NCBI RefSeq assembly: GCF_900090205.1
Contig: NZ_LT607802.1
Span: 3,555,279-3,619,278, forward strand
Direction: 5' to 3'
Length of the DNA stretch: 64,000 bases
Origin: Vogesella sp. LIG4
GTDB taxonomy: Bacteria; Pseudomonadota; Gammaproteobacteria; Burkholderiales; Chromobacteriaceae
Positions 44,767 through 53,459 of this stretch are shown here, in pieces. A program made the position numbers and the translations under genes. The notes beneath the pieces are model-generated. The model had not been told where the DNA came from. It searched no databases and was given only the letters and a program-made list of their open reading frames with translations. Numbering within the stretch: the stretch's first letter is position 1; each line of letters opens with the position of its first letter.

Positions 44767-45642
44767 ATGAACAGCACAATCCCCACCGTTGCAGTATTGG
44801 GTACCGGCCTGATTGGCGCGCCTGTAGCGCGCAATCTGGCAAATAAGGGATTCAAGGTGAAGGTATGGAACCGCACTGCCGCCAAGGCGCAGGCTATCGA
44901 GCAGGGCAATCTGCAGGCATGCGCCAGCGTGGCCGAGGCCGTGAGCGATGCCAGCTACATCTTGACCGTGCTGAAGGACGGCGACAGCGTCGCTTCGGCA
45001 ATGGAGGCCGGCAGCGGGCATTTTCAGCCTGGTGCCAAATGGCTACAGCTCAGTACCGTGGGTATCGACGCCAGCGTCCGCCTGGCCAGCCTGGCCCGGC
45101 AACGGCAACTGGTGTACTTCGATGCGCCAGTGCAAGGGACACGTCAACCTGCCGAGCAAGGCCAGCTGATCATTCTGGCTGCCGGACCACAGGCCGAGAG
45201 AGAGTCGGTGCAGCCCTTGTTTGATGCCATCGGCAAACGCACACTGTGGGTGGACAACGAGCCTGGTCAGGCAAGCCGGCTGAAGCTGGCACTGAACAAC
45301 TGGGCATTTGCCCTGACCCATGGGCTGGCAGAGAGTCTGGCTCTGGCCAAAGGCCTGGGGGTAGACCCGGCACTGGTCGTCAACGTGGTCAGCAACGGGC
45401 CAATGGATTGTGCCTATTTCCAGCTCAAGAGCGCGGCCATTCTGGCAGACAACTACACGCCAAGCTTTACGGTTGCCAACGCGGTAAAGGACGGCAAACT
45501 CATCATCGAGGCCGCTCGCCAAGCCGGTGTGCAGGCCAATGTAGCCGCCGCGGGATTAGAACGCTTTGAACGAGCCCTTGCTGCGGGCCATGGCGACAAA
45601 GACATGGCCGCCAGCTTCCTAGCGTCAGACCTACCTGTCTGA
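44767..45642 (+). CDS. NAD(P)-dependent beta-hydroxyacid dehydrogenase-family protein
   Basis: A 291-residue protein. The cofactor motif is VLGTGLIGAPVARNLANKG, followed by VWNRT; DAPVQGTRQPAEQGQLI replaces the usual DAPVSGG; the catalytic Lys is in QASRLKLALNNWA. This fits a group of 6-phosphogluconate dehydrogenase-like reductases or imine reductases. It is divergent from the racemase-like gene across 291 bases of AT-rich DNA (44476-44766) that should hold both promoters, and AAGGACATCACA precedes its ATG. A role in the pigment locus is likely from position but its substrate is unknown. Confidence 0.83.
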   Translation: MNSTIPTVAVLGTGLIGAPVARNLANKGFKVKVWNRTAAKAQAIEQGNLQACASVAEAVSDASYILTVLKDGDSVASAMEAGSGHFQPGAKWLQLSTVGIDASVRLASLARQRQLVYFDAPVQGTRQPAEQGQLIILAAGPQAERESVQPLFDAIGKRTLWVDNEPGQASRLKLALNNWAFALTHGLAESLALAKGLGVDPALVVNVVSNGPMDCAYFQLKSAAILADNYTPSFTVANAVKDGKLIIEAARQAGVQANVAAAGLERFERALAAGHGDKDMAASFLASDLPV

Positions 45643-45658
45643 CTGTCGCCTGCGGGTA

Positions 45659-46438
45659 TCAAGGAGTCCACCACACACGGCCACGCAGATCGACTGAGGT
45701 GTGTACGCTACCTGCTGCAAAAGCAAAATTCACCTCGAACGGCTGGATTCGGTGTTGCCATTCACTGTGAGCGGCCGGCGCCAGCCACAAGCGGCCGGCA
45801 TCCCGTTCCAGCTGGCAGACTTCGAATTCGGTGAATTCAACGATGCGGCCAAGGCGGTAAGACATGGCCTTGTAGCCGGCCTCTTTGGCCGAAAAGATCA
45901 GAGTGGCCACGGCGGCCAGGTCCTCCCGAGGCAAGTAGGCACGGTCTGCAGCGGTACAGCAGACAGCCAGAATACTGTCCAGCCGATCGCCGGTCGCCAA
46001 CGGTTCGCAATCCAGCCCCAACTCGCCGGGTTCCGTACTGAATGCCGCCACTGCTGCAGCAAGATCAGGGCTATGGGTAATGGCCCCCGTGGCGCCGTCA
46101 GGCCACCGGGGCATACCTGCTGCATCGCGCCCGACCACCGCTCCGTGCATATGCAAGCTGGCCAGCGCCTGTTCAGCACACAAACGACCGGCCAGAAAAG
46201 ACATCTGCCGGGAGCGGACTGCCTGTGCGGGAATTGCAGGGTGCAGGCTGGCGGGTGTGACATCCCCCAGCAAAGCGTCCAGCGCCGGCAGCGACAAGGC
46301 AGCTGTCGCCACCTTACCCGTCTGCAGTGGCCACGGTCGCCACAATGCAGTCAGGCTGGCGGCGGCCTCCATGCCCCGGATTGACAGCCAATGCAGCAGC
46401 GTGGGCAATACGCCCGCCTGCCCAACATCGCTTAACAT
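45659..46438 (-). CDS. 4'-Phosphopantetheinyl transferase, EntD/Sfp type
   Basis: A 259-residue enzyme that attaches phosphopantetheine from CoA to carrier-protein Ser residues, needed to activate the indigoidine synthetase. The EntD motifs are visible: QMSFLAGRLCAEQAL, GAITHSPDLAAAVAA, LGLDCEPL (Mg-binding Asp and Glu), and FSAKEAGYKAMS with WxxKE-like Glu-Lys. The ATG at 46438 has AAAAGG about ten bases upstream; a frame open to 46477 would add thirteen residues. It is convergent with the dehydrogenase gene and divergent from the TetR gene. Confidence 0.88.
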   Translation of the reverse strand: MLSDVGQAGVLPTLLHWLSIRGMEAAASLTALWRPWPLQTGKVATAALSLPALDALLGDVTPASLHPAIPAQAVRSRQMSFLAGRLCAEQALASLHMHGAVVGRDAAGMPRWPDGATGAITHSPDLAAAVAAFSTEPGELGLDCEPLATGDRLDSILAVCCTAADRAYLPREDLAAVATLIFSAKEAGYKAMSYRLGRIVEFTEFEVCQLERDAGRLWLAPAAHSEWQHRIQPFEVNFAFAAGSVHTSVDLRGRVWWTP

Positions 46439-46566
46439 GGTGTGATAGCCTTTTGCGCTTGCAGACATGCCGAGCATACTAACAGAGCACCAGCCAGCTC
46501 TTCCGTGGACGAACGGTCAAGTAGCGAAGTCAACGTCAACCACTCCACTCCCATTTGCCGATTACT

Positions 46567-47163
46567 ATGCATATCCCTCATTTTCATCCCGACGACGCAG
46601 CCGACGCGGCTATGCGCATTTTCTGGCAGAAAGGCTATGCCGCCACGTCGATCCAGGATCTGGTCGAGGGAACCAGCCTATCGCGCAGCAGCCTTTACAA
46701 CACCTTTGAGAGCAAACACGGCCTGTTTCAGCACGCCTTGCGCCGTTACCATGGCCAGACTGCGGCCATCGTTGCCCTGCTGGCTGAGGATGGCTCTGCC
46801 GTAGCTCGCGTGCGTGCCCTGTTGCAGCAGATTGCCACGGACGAACTGACCGACGCATCCTGTTGTGGCTGCCTGGTGGCTAATACGGCACTGGAACTTG
46901 GCGGACGCGACAGTATGGTAACCAGCTTGCTGGGCGAACACTTCAATACCCTTGAGGTTGCCCTTACCGCCCTGATACAGCGAGGACAGCAACAGGGAGA
47001 GATCTCCGCCGACAAATCGCCCACCGCCTTGGCGCGTTTCATTGTCGCTACCATTCAGGGCCTGCGTGTGCTGGGCCGTGGCTATAGAGGAGTCGAACAG
47101 CCGCAGCGCCTGAACGATGTCATCGATATCGCCCTCGCCTCCCTGTGTAGAGCGAAGGCGTGA
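46567..47163 (+). CDS. TetR-family transcriptional regulator
   Basis: A 198-residue regulator. The N-terminal helix-turn-helix is AMRIFWQKGYAATSIQDLVE then GTSLSRSSLYNTFESKHGLF. The C-terminal ligand domain contains CCGCLVANTALELGGRD, the TetR_C_16-like pattern with Cys residues. It is divergent from the PPTase gene and may control it, or the nearby pigment genes. The ATG at 46567 is preferred over a TTG at 46555. Confidence 0.87.
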   Translation: MHIPHFHPDDAADAAMRIFWQKGYAATSIQDLVEGTSLSRSSLYNTFESKHGLFQHALRRYHGQTAAIVALLAEDGSAVARVRALLQQIATDELTDASCCGCLVANTALELGGRDSMVTSLLGEHFNTLEVALTALIQRGQQQGEISADKSPTALARFIVATIQGLRVLGRGYRGVEQPQRLNDVIDIALASLCRAKA

Positions 47164-47310
47164 AGAAGTGAATCGCCCCCAGCCTCTCCAGACACTCTTG
47201 GGCCGTTGGTGGTCTGCCCCAGCTTCAGCTTGCAGTAAAAACATTGGCTGCGTACTTAAAGAAAGCGGTTAAGGCCGGCGCAAAAAGAAAGTTCGCGTGA
47301 AATCTGCAGG

Positions 47311-48204
47311 CTAGAGGAAACTAGCACCAACCGACTCCACCGACAGTGATAATCCACTGATTTCCCTATAGAACAACCGACACAACTGCTCTACCCCCGG
47401 CTCGGAACCCTCACGCGCATAGAGCGCCAACTGCACCGGAGGCAAAGCCGGCAAGCGTTCATGACGCAGGGCCTGCACCCCGGCCGGTAACGTGCCCGCA
47501 AGCAGGGTACTGACGCCAAGACCAGCCTGTAGTGCCACCTGCACCGCCTGCAGATTAGAGCTCTCGAATCCGCAACGCCATGTCAAACCGGCCTGCTGCA
47601 GACTGGCGAGTGAAATATCACGCCACAGGCAAGGTGCTGCAAAGAGCACCAGCGGCAACGGAGAAGCTGTCAGGTCGAGCGTTGCCAGGCCTGCCCACAG
47701 CAAGGGACAGGACACCTGCCAGCGGGGCGTCAAACCTAGCGGCCAGGCTGGGTCAGCGATGATTAGGTCTAGCTCACCGGCAGCAAGTAGCTCGCCTAGC
47801 CGGGTGGTTGGCGCCACCGTTATGCTCAGCTGCCAACGAGGATGAGCTGCAACGAAATCACTCAGCACCGTCACCAGTCGCGCCCCAACGATATCCTCGA
47901 TCAAGCCGATGCGATAGCACACCTCCTCAGCCTGCTCACCCGCGCCACAACCGGGCACCAACTCGTCAGTCAGCGCCAGGATGCGTTCGGCGTATGGCAA
48001 CAATGCCGCTCCGGCCATTGTCGGCACAATGCCGCGTGGAGAACGCTGCAGCAGCGTCTGGCCGACATGCTCCTCCAATTTGCGGATCTGTTGGCTCAGC
48101 GCCGGCTGTGTGCGGGCTAGCCCACTGGCAGCCCGGTTGATGCTGCCTGCACGCAGCACGGCCACGAAAGCACGTAGCAAGCCGGTATCGAGGTCAATGG
48201 CCAT
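47311..48204 (-). CDS. LysR-family regulator
   Basis: A 297-residue LysR protein. GLLRAFVAVLRAGSINRAAS and GLARTQPALSQQIRKLEEHV form the helix-turn-helix; RSPRGIVPTMAGAALLPYAE follows. The effector domain is longer than average and Leu/Ala-rich. It is divergent from the small EamA-like gene across about 92 bases and is the likely regulator of that gene. Confidence 0.88.
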   Translation of the reverse strand: MAIDLDTGLLRAFVAVLRAGSINRAASGLARTQPALSQQIRKLEEHVGQTLLQRSPRGIVPTMAGAALLPYAERILALTDELVPGCGAGEQAEEVCYRIGLIEDIVGARLVTVLSDFVAAHPRWQLSITVAPTTRLGELLAAGELDLIIADPAWPLGLTPRWQVSCPLLWAGLATLDLTASPLPLVLFAAPCLWRDISLASLQQAGLTWRCGFESSNLQAVQVALQAGLGVSTLLAGTLPAGVQALRHERLPALPPVQLALYAREGSEPGVEQLCRLFYREISGLSLSVESVGASFL

Positions 48205-48296
48205 AACGTAAGCTTATAGCTGGTCTAATAAGATGCAGTCTACCTATAACTTTACTGCCGAGCCACAATCAAGCACCCTCCACTCAGGACATCATC

Positions 48297-48710
48297 ATGT
48301 ACTTCATGACAATTCTGGTGGCAGTGGCAGGCTCGGTAACTTATCACCTGTCACTCAAGCACCTGCCCAACACGCTCAACCCGTTCTTTTCGCTCGTGGC
48401 CATTTATGCCTTCGCCTTATTGATTAGTCTGGCGGGCATGGCGCTCTACCCCACCGGTAGCCGTAGCCTGAGTCAGCTCAACTGGAGCATCCTGGGTGCG
48501 TCCCTTGGCATTATCGGTATCGAGGTGGGCTTCCTGCTCGCTTACCGCGCCGGCTGGAGCATGGGTTACACCGCCTTGAGCGCCAATGTGCTAACCACCC
48601 TGATGCTCCTTCCGCTTGGCTATCTGCTGTACCGTGAGCAACCTACACTGGAGCGGCTTGCCGGCATGTTGCTCTGTTCAGGCGGGCTGTGGCTGTTGTT
48701 GCGCCGTTGA
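48297..48710 (+). CDS. Small four-helix EamA/SMR-like membrane protein
   Basis: A 137-residue protein with four predicted helices, equal to one half of an EamA transporter (MTILVAVAGSVTYHLSLKHL start, GMLLCSGGLWLLLRR end). Proteins of this size work as dimers, like small multidrug resistance pumps. CAGGACATCATC precedes the ATG. Being divergent from a LysR gene it probably forms a two-gene export/sensing unit. Substrate unknown. Confidence 0.8.
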   Translation: MYFMTILVAVAGSVTYHLSLKHLPNTLNPFFSLVAIYAFALLISLAGMALYPTGSRSLSQLNWSILGASLGIIGIEVGFLLAYRAGWSMGYTALSANVLTTLMLLPLGYLLYREQPTLERLAGMLLCSGGLWLLLRR

Positions 48711-48777
48711 GTGTCGAGCAAGCACTTCAAGACCTGCCGGCCAACCACATGCCAGCCTAGGCGAAGTCATCAGCGCA

Positions 48778-49224
48778 TCACTGCGACAAATCCACCCGTC
48801 GAAACAAAGTCACCAGAAAATCTACCAGCACCCTGACCCGCTGCGCCTTGCGCACATCAGGGTGCATCAACACGCGTAGGGGGCGGGCCAGTGGCGCCTC
48901 AACTTCTAGACACACCAGCTCTGGAAACAGCCTCCCCAGGAAATGCGGCAAAAGGGCAATTCCTCAGCCTTCACCCGCTGCCCACAGCTTCGTGGCCAGC
49001 TCATTGCGGCACAACACCTGTTGGCGTCTGGCCAGATGGGCATCAAACCAGTCGTTCAACCACAGCCCCGGCATGCTGTCGTCAAACCCGACGAACACTC
49101 GGTTCTCCTGGGGCGGCACCTTCCACAGCACCGTGCCGTACAGACCGTACCCCACCGAGGCAATCGGCCTACCGATCAGGTCCGGTGTTTGCGGCTCGCT
49201 CAGCCGGTCGGCCAAAGCAGTCAT
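48778..49224 (-). pseudogene. LysR-family regulator fragment with an in-frame stop
   Basis: The reading frame encodes the end of a LysR effector domain (RPIASVGYGLYGTVLWKVPP through NELATKLWAAGEG), then a TGA at 48964-48966, and continues in the same frame as GIALLPHFLGRLFPELVCLE and so on to a second stop at 48778. GIALLPHFL is the standard sequence after this point in LysR proteins. The DNA-binding half is missing upstream of 49224. So the gene is both truncated and interrupted. Confidence 0.75.
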
Positions 49225-49842
49225 GCATGACTGATGTTTGGAGTGGCTGCTTCTTTATCAAAAGCATGCCCCATGCTGCCAGGTAGAAAGACGGTCATTT
49301 TGCTACTTCAAACAATCCAACAATCAGCTTCGTGACAGCATGGCCGTTGCTCTAATCACGCCAGCTGCACGATCTGTTTACGGAACTCATCAGGCGTTGC
49401 CCCCATCATACGGTCGTCGGCAGCCTGTCGCAGCGATCGGATGCAATGTCGAGCACGTAGTAGCAAGCCGCGGACCGTGTACTGGCGCCATGCTCCGTAT
49501 TGGCATTGCATTTCGGATGTATTGCGGGGTGATTGAGTTGTCTGCCAGAATCTGCGGATTATTGGAGTAGGGAGAGTAAGAGATGCCCTTGTCGACCCGC
49601 CCCGTCACACTCCTGGATGCCGTCCTCGTTAGTCAGATGATTGGCTCACTCTTCAACGAGCTACGGGGCGTTCTGCCACCAGAAGCGCGAGCTCTAGATG
49701 TAAGGATGGTTGAGGGCGTGCTCGCTACTTCTCCATAAGTGAGCGGGTTCTTCCTTGTTGAAGATGAACTGCCCGTTGACCGATTATGCCGATCGAATAT
49801 CATATTGGTCGCTTTGATTGCGAACAACATGCAAAGGAAACC
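49225..49842. other. Gene-poor gap with possible transposase remnant
   Basis: No well-supported gene fills these bases. On the minus strand 49409-49356 reads MMGATPDEFRKQIVQLA then stop, resembling the first codons of an IS3-type transposase OrfA (xEFKxQIVxL), a possible scar of an insertion sequence. A short plus-strand frame at 49583-49738 is listed separately. The rest has no repeats or stems that I can name. Confidence 0.4.
49583..49738 (+). CDS. Possible small protein of 51 residues
   Basis: ATG to TAA frame with GGGAGAG seven bases upstream. The product (MPLSTRPVTLLDAVLVSQMI and on to GVLATSP) has no family I recognise and no membrane helix. It could equally be a random frame in degenerate DNA between a pseudogene and the GST gene. 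Confidence 0.25.
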   Translation: MPLSTRPVTLLDAVLVSQMIGSLFNELRGVLPPEARALDVRMVEGVLATSP

Positions 49843-50559
49843 ATGACCGACCTCTCCGCCTTTCCGATCACGAAGAAACGGCCCGCGCGCCATCCCGACC
49901 GTATCCAACTCTATTCCTTGCCGACGCCCAACGGTGTCAAGGTATCGATCATGTTGGAAGAAACCGGCCTGGCTTACGAACCGCATCTCGTGAGCTTCGA
50001 AACCAACGAGCAGATGTCGCCGGAGTTCCTGTCGCTTAATCCGAACAACAAGATCCCGGCGATCATCGATCCGAATGGTCCGGGTGGAAAGCCACTGCCG
50101 TTGTTCGAATCCGGTGCGATTCTCGTCTATCTTGCCGACAAGGCGGGAAAATTCATGCCGCAGGATCCGGCGGGCCGCTACGAGACGCTGCAATGGCTGA
50201 TGTTCCAGATGGGCGGCATCGGCCCGATGTTTGGACAGGTGGGGTTCTTCAACAAGTTCGCTGGCAAGGAGTATGAAGATAAGCGGCCACGCGACCGCTA
50301 CATTGCCGAGTCCCGGCGCTTACTTGGCGTACTCAACCAGAGACTCGCCGACCGCAAGTGGCTCATGGGAGATGCCTACACGATTGCCGACATGGCGATC
50401 TTCCCCTGGGTGCGCAACCTGATCGGTTACTACGAGGCCGGTGAACTGGTGGGGATTGCGGATTTTCCGCATGTCACGCGCGCGTTGGATCAATTCCTCG
50501 CACGCCCAGCCGTGGCAAGAGGGCTGACCATTCCCAGCCGGGACGCAGCCCCTGTGTAA
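49843..50559 (+). CDS. Glutathione S-transferase-family protein, YghU/Ure2p type
   Basis: A 238-residue GST-fold enzyme. PDRIQLYSLPTPNGVKVSIM opens the thioredoxin-like half with the TPNG turn used by the Nu-class (YghU/YfcG) enzymes, LNPNNKIPAI gives the cis-Pro, and FESGAILVYLADK the glutathione-binding Ser. The C-terminal helical half has DAYTIADMAIFPWV. Such enzymes show disulfide-bond oxidoreductase activity with glutathione. AAGGAAACC precedes the ATG at 49843. Surrounded by degenerate DNA; no operon partner. Confidence 0.88.
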   Translation: MTDLSAFPITKKRPARHPDRIQLYSLPTPNGVKVSIMLEETGLAYEPHLVSFETNEQMSPEFLSLNPNNKIPAIIDPNGPGGKPLPLFESGAILVYLADKAGKFMPQDPAGRYETLQWLMFQMGGIGPMFGQVGFFNKFAGKEYEDKRPRDRYIAESRRLLGVLNQRLADRKWLMGDAYTIADMAIFPWVRNLIGYYEAGELVGIADFPHVTRALDQFLARPAVARGLTIPSRDAAPV

Positions 50560-51022
50560 GAGCGTGCGAAGATTAAGAGAGACTACGTCAGAAATGCCCT
50601 GCTCTCGCTCGGGGCTGTATGCCACGTTACTCCGCTAACAATGGCTGGAGCATAGCCCTTCGAAAGGACTAAAACGGACTTTCAGCCAGCTGTCACACGA
50701 AGGTCTGCAGTGGGTCAGAAGTGGCTATCGGCCCCTCCGACCGGCATGACCGCTGTAGCCGCCCAGGAGGGATTAGCGGCAGATCGTCGGCCAGAGCGGC
50801 CGATTATCTTCTCCATGAAAAATGGCCGGTTCTGGTTACAGACCGGCCATTGGTTACTTGAGAGGCGGGATTGTTGCTTTACCACTGAGCCAAGTCGGCA
50901 TTCGACCCGTTCCGGCCGTTCAAGGCAACGTGGTCTAACCGCTGGTTTCTGAGCAGAGCTGTCGCCATGGCGAAGTCATTGCAATGACGTCAGGGTTGGT
51001 TGGGCGCCATGAGATTTGCTGG
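50560..51022. other. Gap of 463 bases with a repeat and a tRNA-like scrap
   Basis: The only structures I see are a REP-like repeat core (50762-50792), a hairpin-forming ATGGCCGGT/ACCGGCCAT pair around 50822-50850, and a stretch at 50869-50903 whose reverse complement resembles a tRNA D-arm (GGCTCAGTGGTAAAGC). No protein frame is convincing. Confidence 0.5.
50762..50792 (+). repeat. REP-like repeat, copy at 50.8 kb
   Basis: The 31-base core is identical to the core at 60792-60822 except for one base (GGATTAGC instead of GGATCAGC). It is followed by AGAGCGGCC. It lies in intergenic DNA. Confidence 0.75.
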
Positions 51023-52114
51023 CTAGGCGGACTCCGCCACCTGCGCCATGCTCTCAAGCGCGGCCAGTACTTGGCTACCAGCCGCCTCCATGGCGACCAC
51101 GGCGGCCAGGGTGGCGACAGGATCACCTCGGCTGTGGGCAGTCAGAGCGTCCTGAACGTGTTTGTGCAGGCTCAGGTGCGGTGCATCCATGTCTTTGTAG
51201 ACCGGCAGGTGAGAGTGCTGCTGCCCTTCGCCGGTGTAGTACCATTGGCCAAGGCGGCACTGGGTGTGGTCAACGAAGTCTTGTGCGCCTTCTTGCGACA
51301 TGCCAAAGAGGACGCGATATACGCGGAACTTGAAGAGTAGATGGTCGATCTTGGCCACCTCGCAAAAGCCCCGCAGGGATGAGGCTGCCGTGCTGCCCTC
51401 TGCAAGGCGCGATAGTTTGAGGACGTGGCTCATGGTGGCGGCGGCGGCCTTGCCATTGCGGCTGAACTCCCCCGCTTGCGTAGCAAGAATTTCCATCTGG
51501 CTGCGGCTAACCGTGCTGTCATTACGCATAGCAGCGACCAAGTCGGCGATTTCGCCGGTCGCACCGGTAGTCCGTTCTGCCAGCTTGCGTACCTCGTCGG
51601 CCACTACCGCGAAGCCGCGCCCGGCATCGCCTGCGCGGGCAGCCTCGATGGCAGCATTGAGGGCGAGCAGGTTGGTCTGGTCGGCAATGTCCTTGATCAA
51701 TTGCACGATGCCGCCGATCTGCCGGGCGCGTCCATCCAGGCTGGATACCTGTTCGGCGGCGGCGACCGAGTCCCTTGCAAGGTGGCCGAGCTGTTCGGCG
51801 ATGGCGGATATCTCTATGGTGCATTGATCGGCGACGGCGCAGGTTTTGCGGGCACGGTCCCGTTCGGCACGCATGCCCTGGGCCAGATCGCCCATGCTGG
51901 TCTGCGCGTGGGTCATGGCGGTGCCGACGCTTTGCAGTTGTTCGAGTAACTGCCGGGTTTGCGTGTAGCGTGCTTCGGCACTCTGCCACTGCGTGTCGCT
52001 GGCGCGGAGTTGGGCATCGGCCTGCGCCAGCTCGGCATCTCGTCCGGCCAATTCGCTTTCTAGCTGGGCAATGCGCGCCAAAGCGGCGCTCAGGTGTTTC
52101 CCTGGGACAAACAT
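51023..52114 (-). CDS. Soluble chemoreceptor with C-terminal zinc-binding CZB domain
   Basis: A 363-residue cytoplasmic methyl-accepting protein without membrane helices. Residues 10-55 are a coiled coil ([20 protein letters not shown]). The signalling tip is [20 protein letters not shown] then [16 protein letters not shown]. From about residue 250 a CZB domain follows with the Zn ligands in [33 protein letters not shown] and [15 protein letters not shown] receptors sense zinc or hypochlorous acid through this site. It is followed ten bases downstream by nothing on its strand and preceded by a flavin-type enzyme gene nine bases away, so these may be one unit. Confidence 0.9.
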   Translation of the reverse strand: MFVPGKHLSAALARIAQLESELAGRDAELAQADAQLRASDTQWQSAEARYTQTRQLLEQLQSVGTAMTHAQTSMGDLAQGMRAERDRARKTCAVADQCTIEISAIAEQLGHLARDSVAAAEQVSSLDGRARQIGGIVQLIKDIADQTNLLALNAAIEAARAGDAGRGFAVVADEVRKLAERTTGATGEIADLVAAMRNDSTVSRSQMEILATQAGEFSRNGKAAAATMSHVLKLSRLAEGSTAASSLRGFCEVAKIDHLLFKFRVYRVLFGMSQEGAQDFVDHTQCRLGQWYYTGEGQQHSHLPVYKDMDAPHLSLHKHVQDALTAHSRGDPVATLAAVVAMEAAGSQVLAALESMAQVAESA

Positions 52115-52123
52115 GAGGGCTCC

Positions 52124-52717
52124 CTAGTCTTTCCGACGCTGTCGGTCGGCTTCGATGATGACGCGCACTTGGGCTTCGTCGTAAAGCCGAGGCAGGTGCT
52201 TGGGGCAGTTCCAGTCAAAGGCCTCGACGCGGATGAGGATCAGCCGCTCGACCGGAGCGCTATACTCCCGATCGCTGTAGGCTTCGCAGAGCTGCGGCGC
52301 GGCGGCGGCCTCCAGCAGCGAGGCACGGCCCCACAGTTTGAGGCGGCGCCCGTTGGCGTAGTCGGTCAGGATCAGCGCCACCCTGTCATCACCGGCCAAG
52401 TTGCCTTCGCTGATGTATTGGCGGTTGCCGGCGAAGGAGGTGTAGGCCAACGTTCTGGCATCAAGCACCCGCAGGAAACCGACCGGTCCGCCCCGGTGCT
52501 GGACATAGGGCCAGCCTGTCTCGGACACCGTGGCCTGGTAGAAGCTGCTGCGCTCGGCAATGAAGGCGGCTTCACGTGGGCCCAGTTGGCTCCCAGGGTT
52601 CGGGTCGTCGCGATCCGTCCCTTCAAGCAGCGGGCGATAGGCCTGGCGGCTGCCGTGGGCTTCTTGGGCAGCAAGGACACGGGGGGTGAAGGCGATGCGG
52701 GCAAAGGCGCGGGGCAT
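52124..52717 (-). CDS. Pyridoxamine 5'-phosphate oxidase-family (split-barrel) protein
   Basis: A 197-residue FMN-binding split-barrel protein. ERSSFYQATVSETGWPYVQH and RGGPVGFLRVLDARTLAYTS then FAGNRQYISEGNLAGDDRVA are typical of the PNPOx-like group related to general stress proteins. Substrate unknown. It lies between the AhpD-like gene upstream and the CZB chemoreceptor gene downstream, all on one strand with short gaps (52769 to 52717 and 52124 to 52114), suggesting one oxidative-stress-related unit. Confidence 0.85.
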   Translation of the reverse strand: MPRAFARIAFTPRVLAAQEAHGSRQAYRPLLEGTDRDDPNPGSQLGPREAAFIAERSSFYQATVSETGWPYVQHRGGPVGFLRVLDARTLAYTSFAGNRQYISEGNLAGDDRVALILTDYANGRRLKLWGRASLLEAAAAPQLCEAYSDREYSAPVERLILIRVEAFDWNCPKHLPRLYDEAQVRVIIEADRQRRKD

Positions 52718-52768
52718 GGCGGATCTCCTGCTCGATGTGGCGCCCCGCGCCAGGCGGGGCGACGGGCA

Positions 52769-53317
52769 TCAGGCGGTTTTACGCAGCTCGACCACGGGGA
52801 AGTCGATCTCGGTGGCAGCTACGTTATTGACGTAGTTGGTCAGCAGATTGAGGGCTACGTTGAGCACGATCTCGACTACTTCGCCGGGACCGAAGCCGGC
52901 GGCCTGCAAGGCGGCGAGTTCGGCATCGCTCACCTGACCGCGCGACTCGACCACCCGGCGGGCAAAGCGCAGCGCCGCATCGGCCTTGGTATCGGCGGAG
53001 TGGCCGTCTCGGGCGGCGTCCACCTCGGCGGCGTCGAGCTTGGCCAGATTCGTCGCCAGGTAGCTATGGGCGGCCAGGCAGTAGGCGCAGCCGTTGAGCT
53101 CGGCCACGGTCAGCGCGATCCGCTCACGCAGGCGCACATCGAGGTTACCTTTGGCGAGTGCACCGTTGAGCGCCAGGTAGCCTTCGAGAGCAGCCGGGCT
53201 GTTGCCCACCAGTTTCATCAGATTGGGAACCACGCCCAGTTGCTGATGGACCGCTGCGAGCAGAGGTTGAGCAGCGGGCAGTGCGTGTTCGACGGCGGGG
53301 ATGGGCAGACGGGACAT
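52769..53317 (-). CDS. Carboxymuconolactone decarboxylase/AhpD-like protein
   Basis: A 182-residue AhpD-fold protein. The CxxC redox pair with its nearby His is LTVAELNGCAYCLAAHSYLA, the hallmark of alkylhydroperoxidase AhpD-like proteins. FARRVVESRGQVSDAELAAL fits the uncharacterised peroxidase-related subgroup. CAGGAG precedes the ATG at 53317. It is divergent from a LysR gene across 142 bases that hold three TTCCA half-sites, so it is likely the target of that LysR protein. Confidence 0.88.
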   Translation of the reverse strand: MSRLPIPAVEHALPAAQPLLAAVHQQLGVVPNLMKLVGNSPAALEGYLALNGALAKGNLDVRLRERIALTVAELNGCAYCLAAHSYLATNLAKLDAAEVDAARDGHSADTKADAALRFARRVVESRGQVSDAELAALQAAGFGPGEVVEIVLNVALNLLTNYVNNVAATEIDFPVVELRKTA

Positions 53318-53420
53318 GGTGATTCTCCTGATTGAGTGGGAAGGGCCTCGCTGCCACGACAAGCGGTGCAGCAGCGGGTGACATCACTTTGCCAAACCCC
53401 ACTTGAAAGAAGAATCCTCA

Positions 53421-53452
53421 TGGAACACAATTGATTATTCCATTAAGTGGAA
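53421..53452. promoter_or_regulatory. Triple half-site operator before lysR
   Basis: TGGAA at 53421-53425, TTCCA at 53438-53442 and TGGAA at 53448-53452 alternate in orientation. The latter two form TTCCA-N5-TGGAA, a perfect short dyad eight bases before the lysR ATG, and the first adds a second dyad with a 12-base gap. LysR binding is inferred. Confidence 0.55.
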
Positions 53453-53459
53453 CAATAAA

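Noticed and set aside
50869-50903. tRNA-like sequence on the minus strand (GGCTCAGTGGTAAAGC)
   Set aside because: Only the D-arm resembles a tRNA. I cannot fold the acceptor, anticodon or T arms, so it is at most a remnant.
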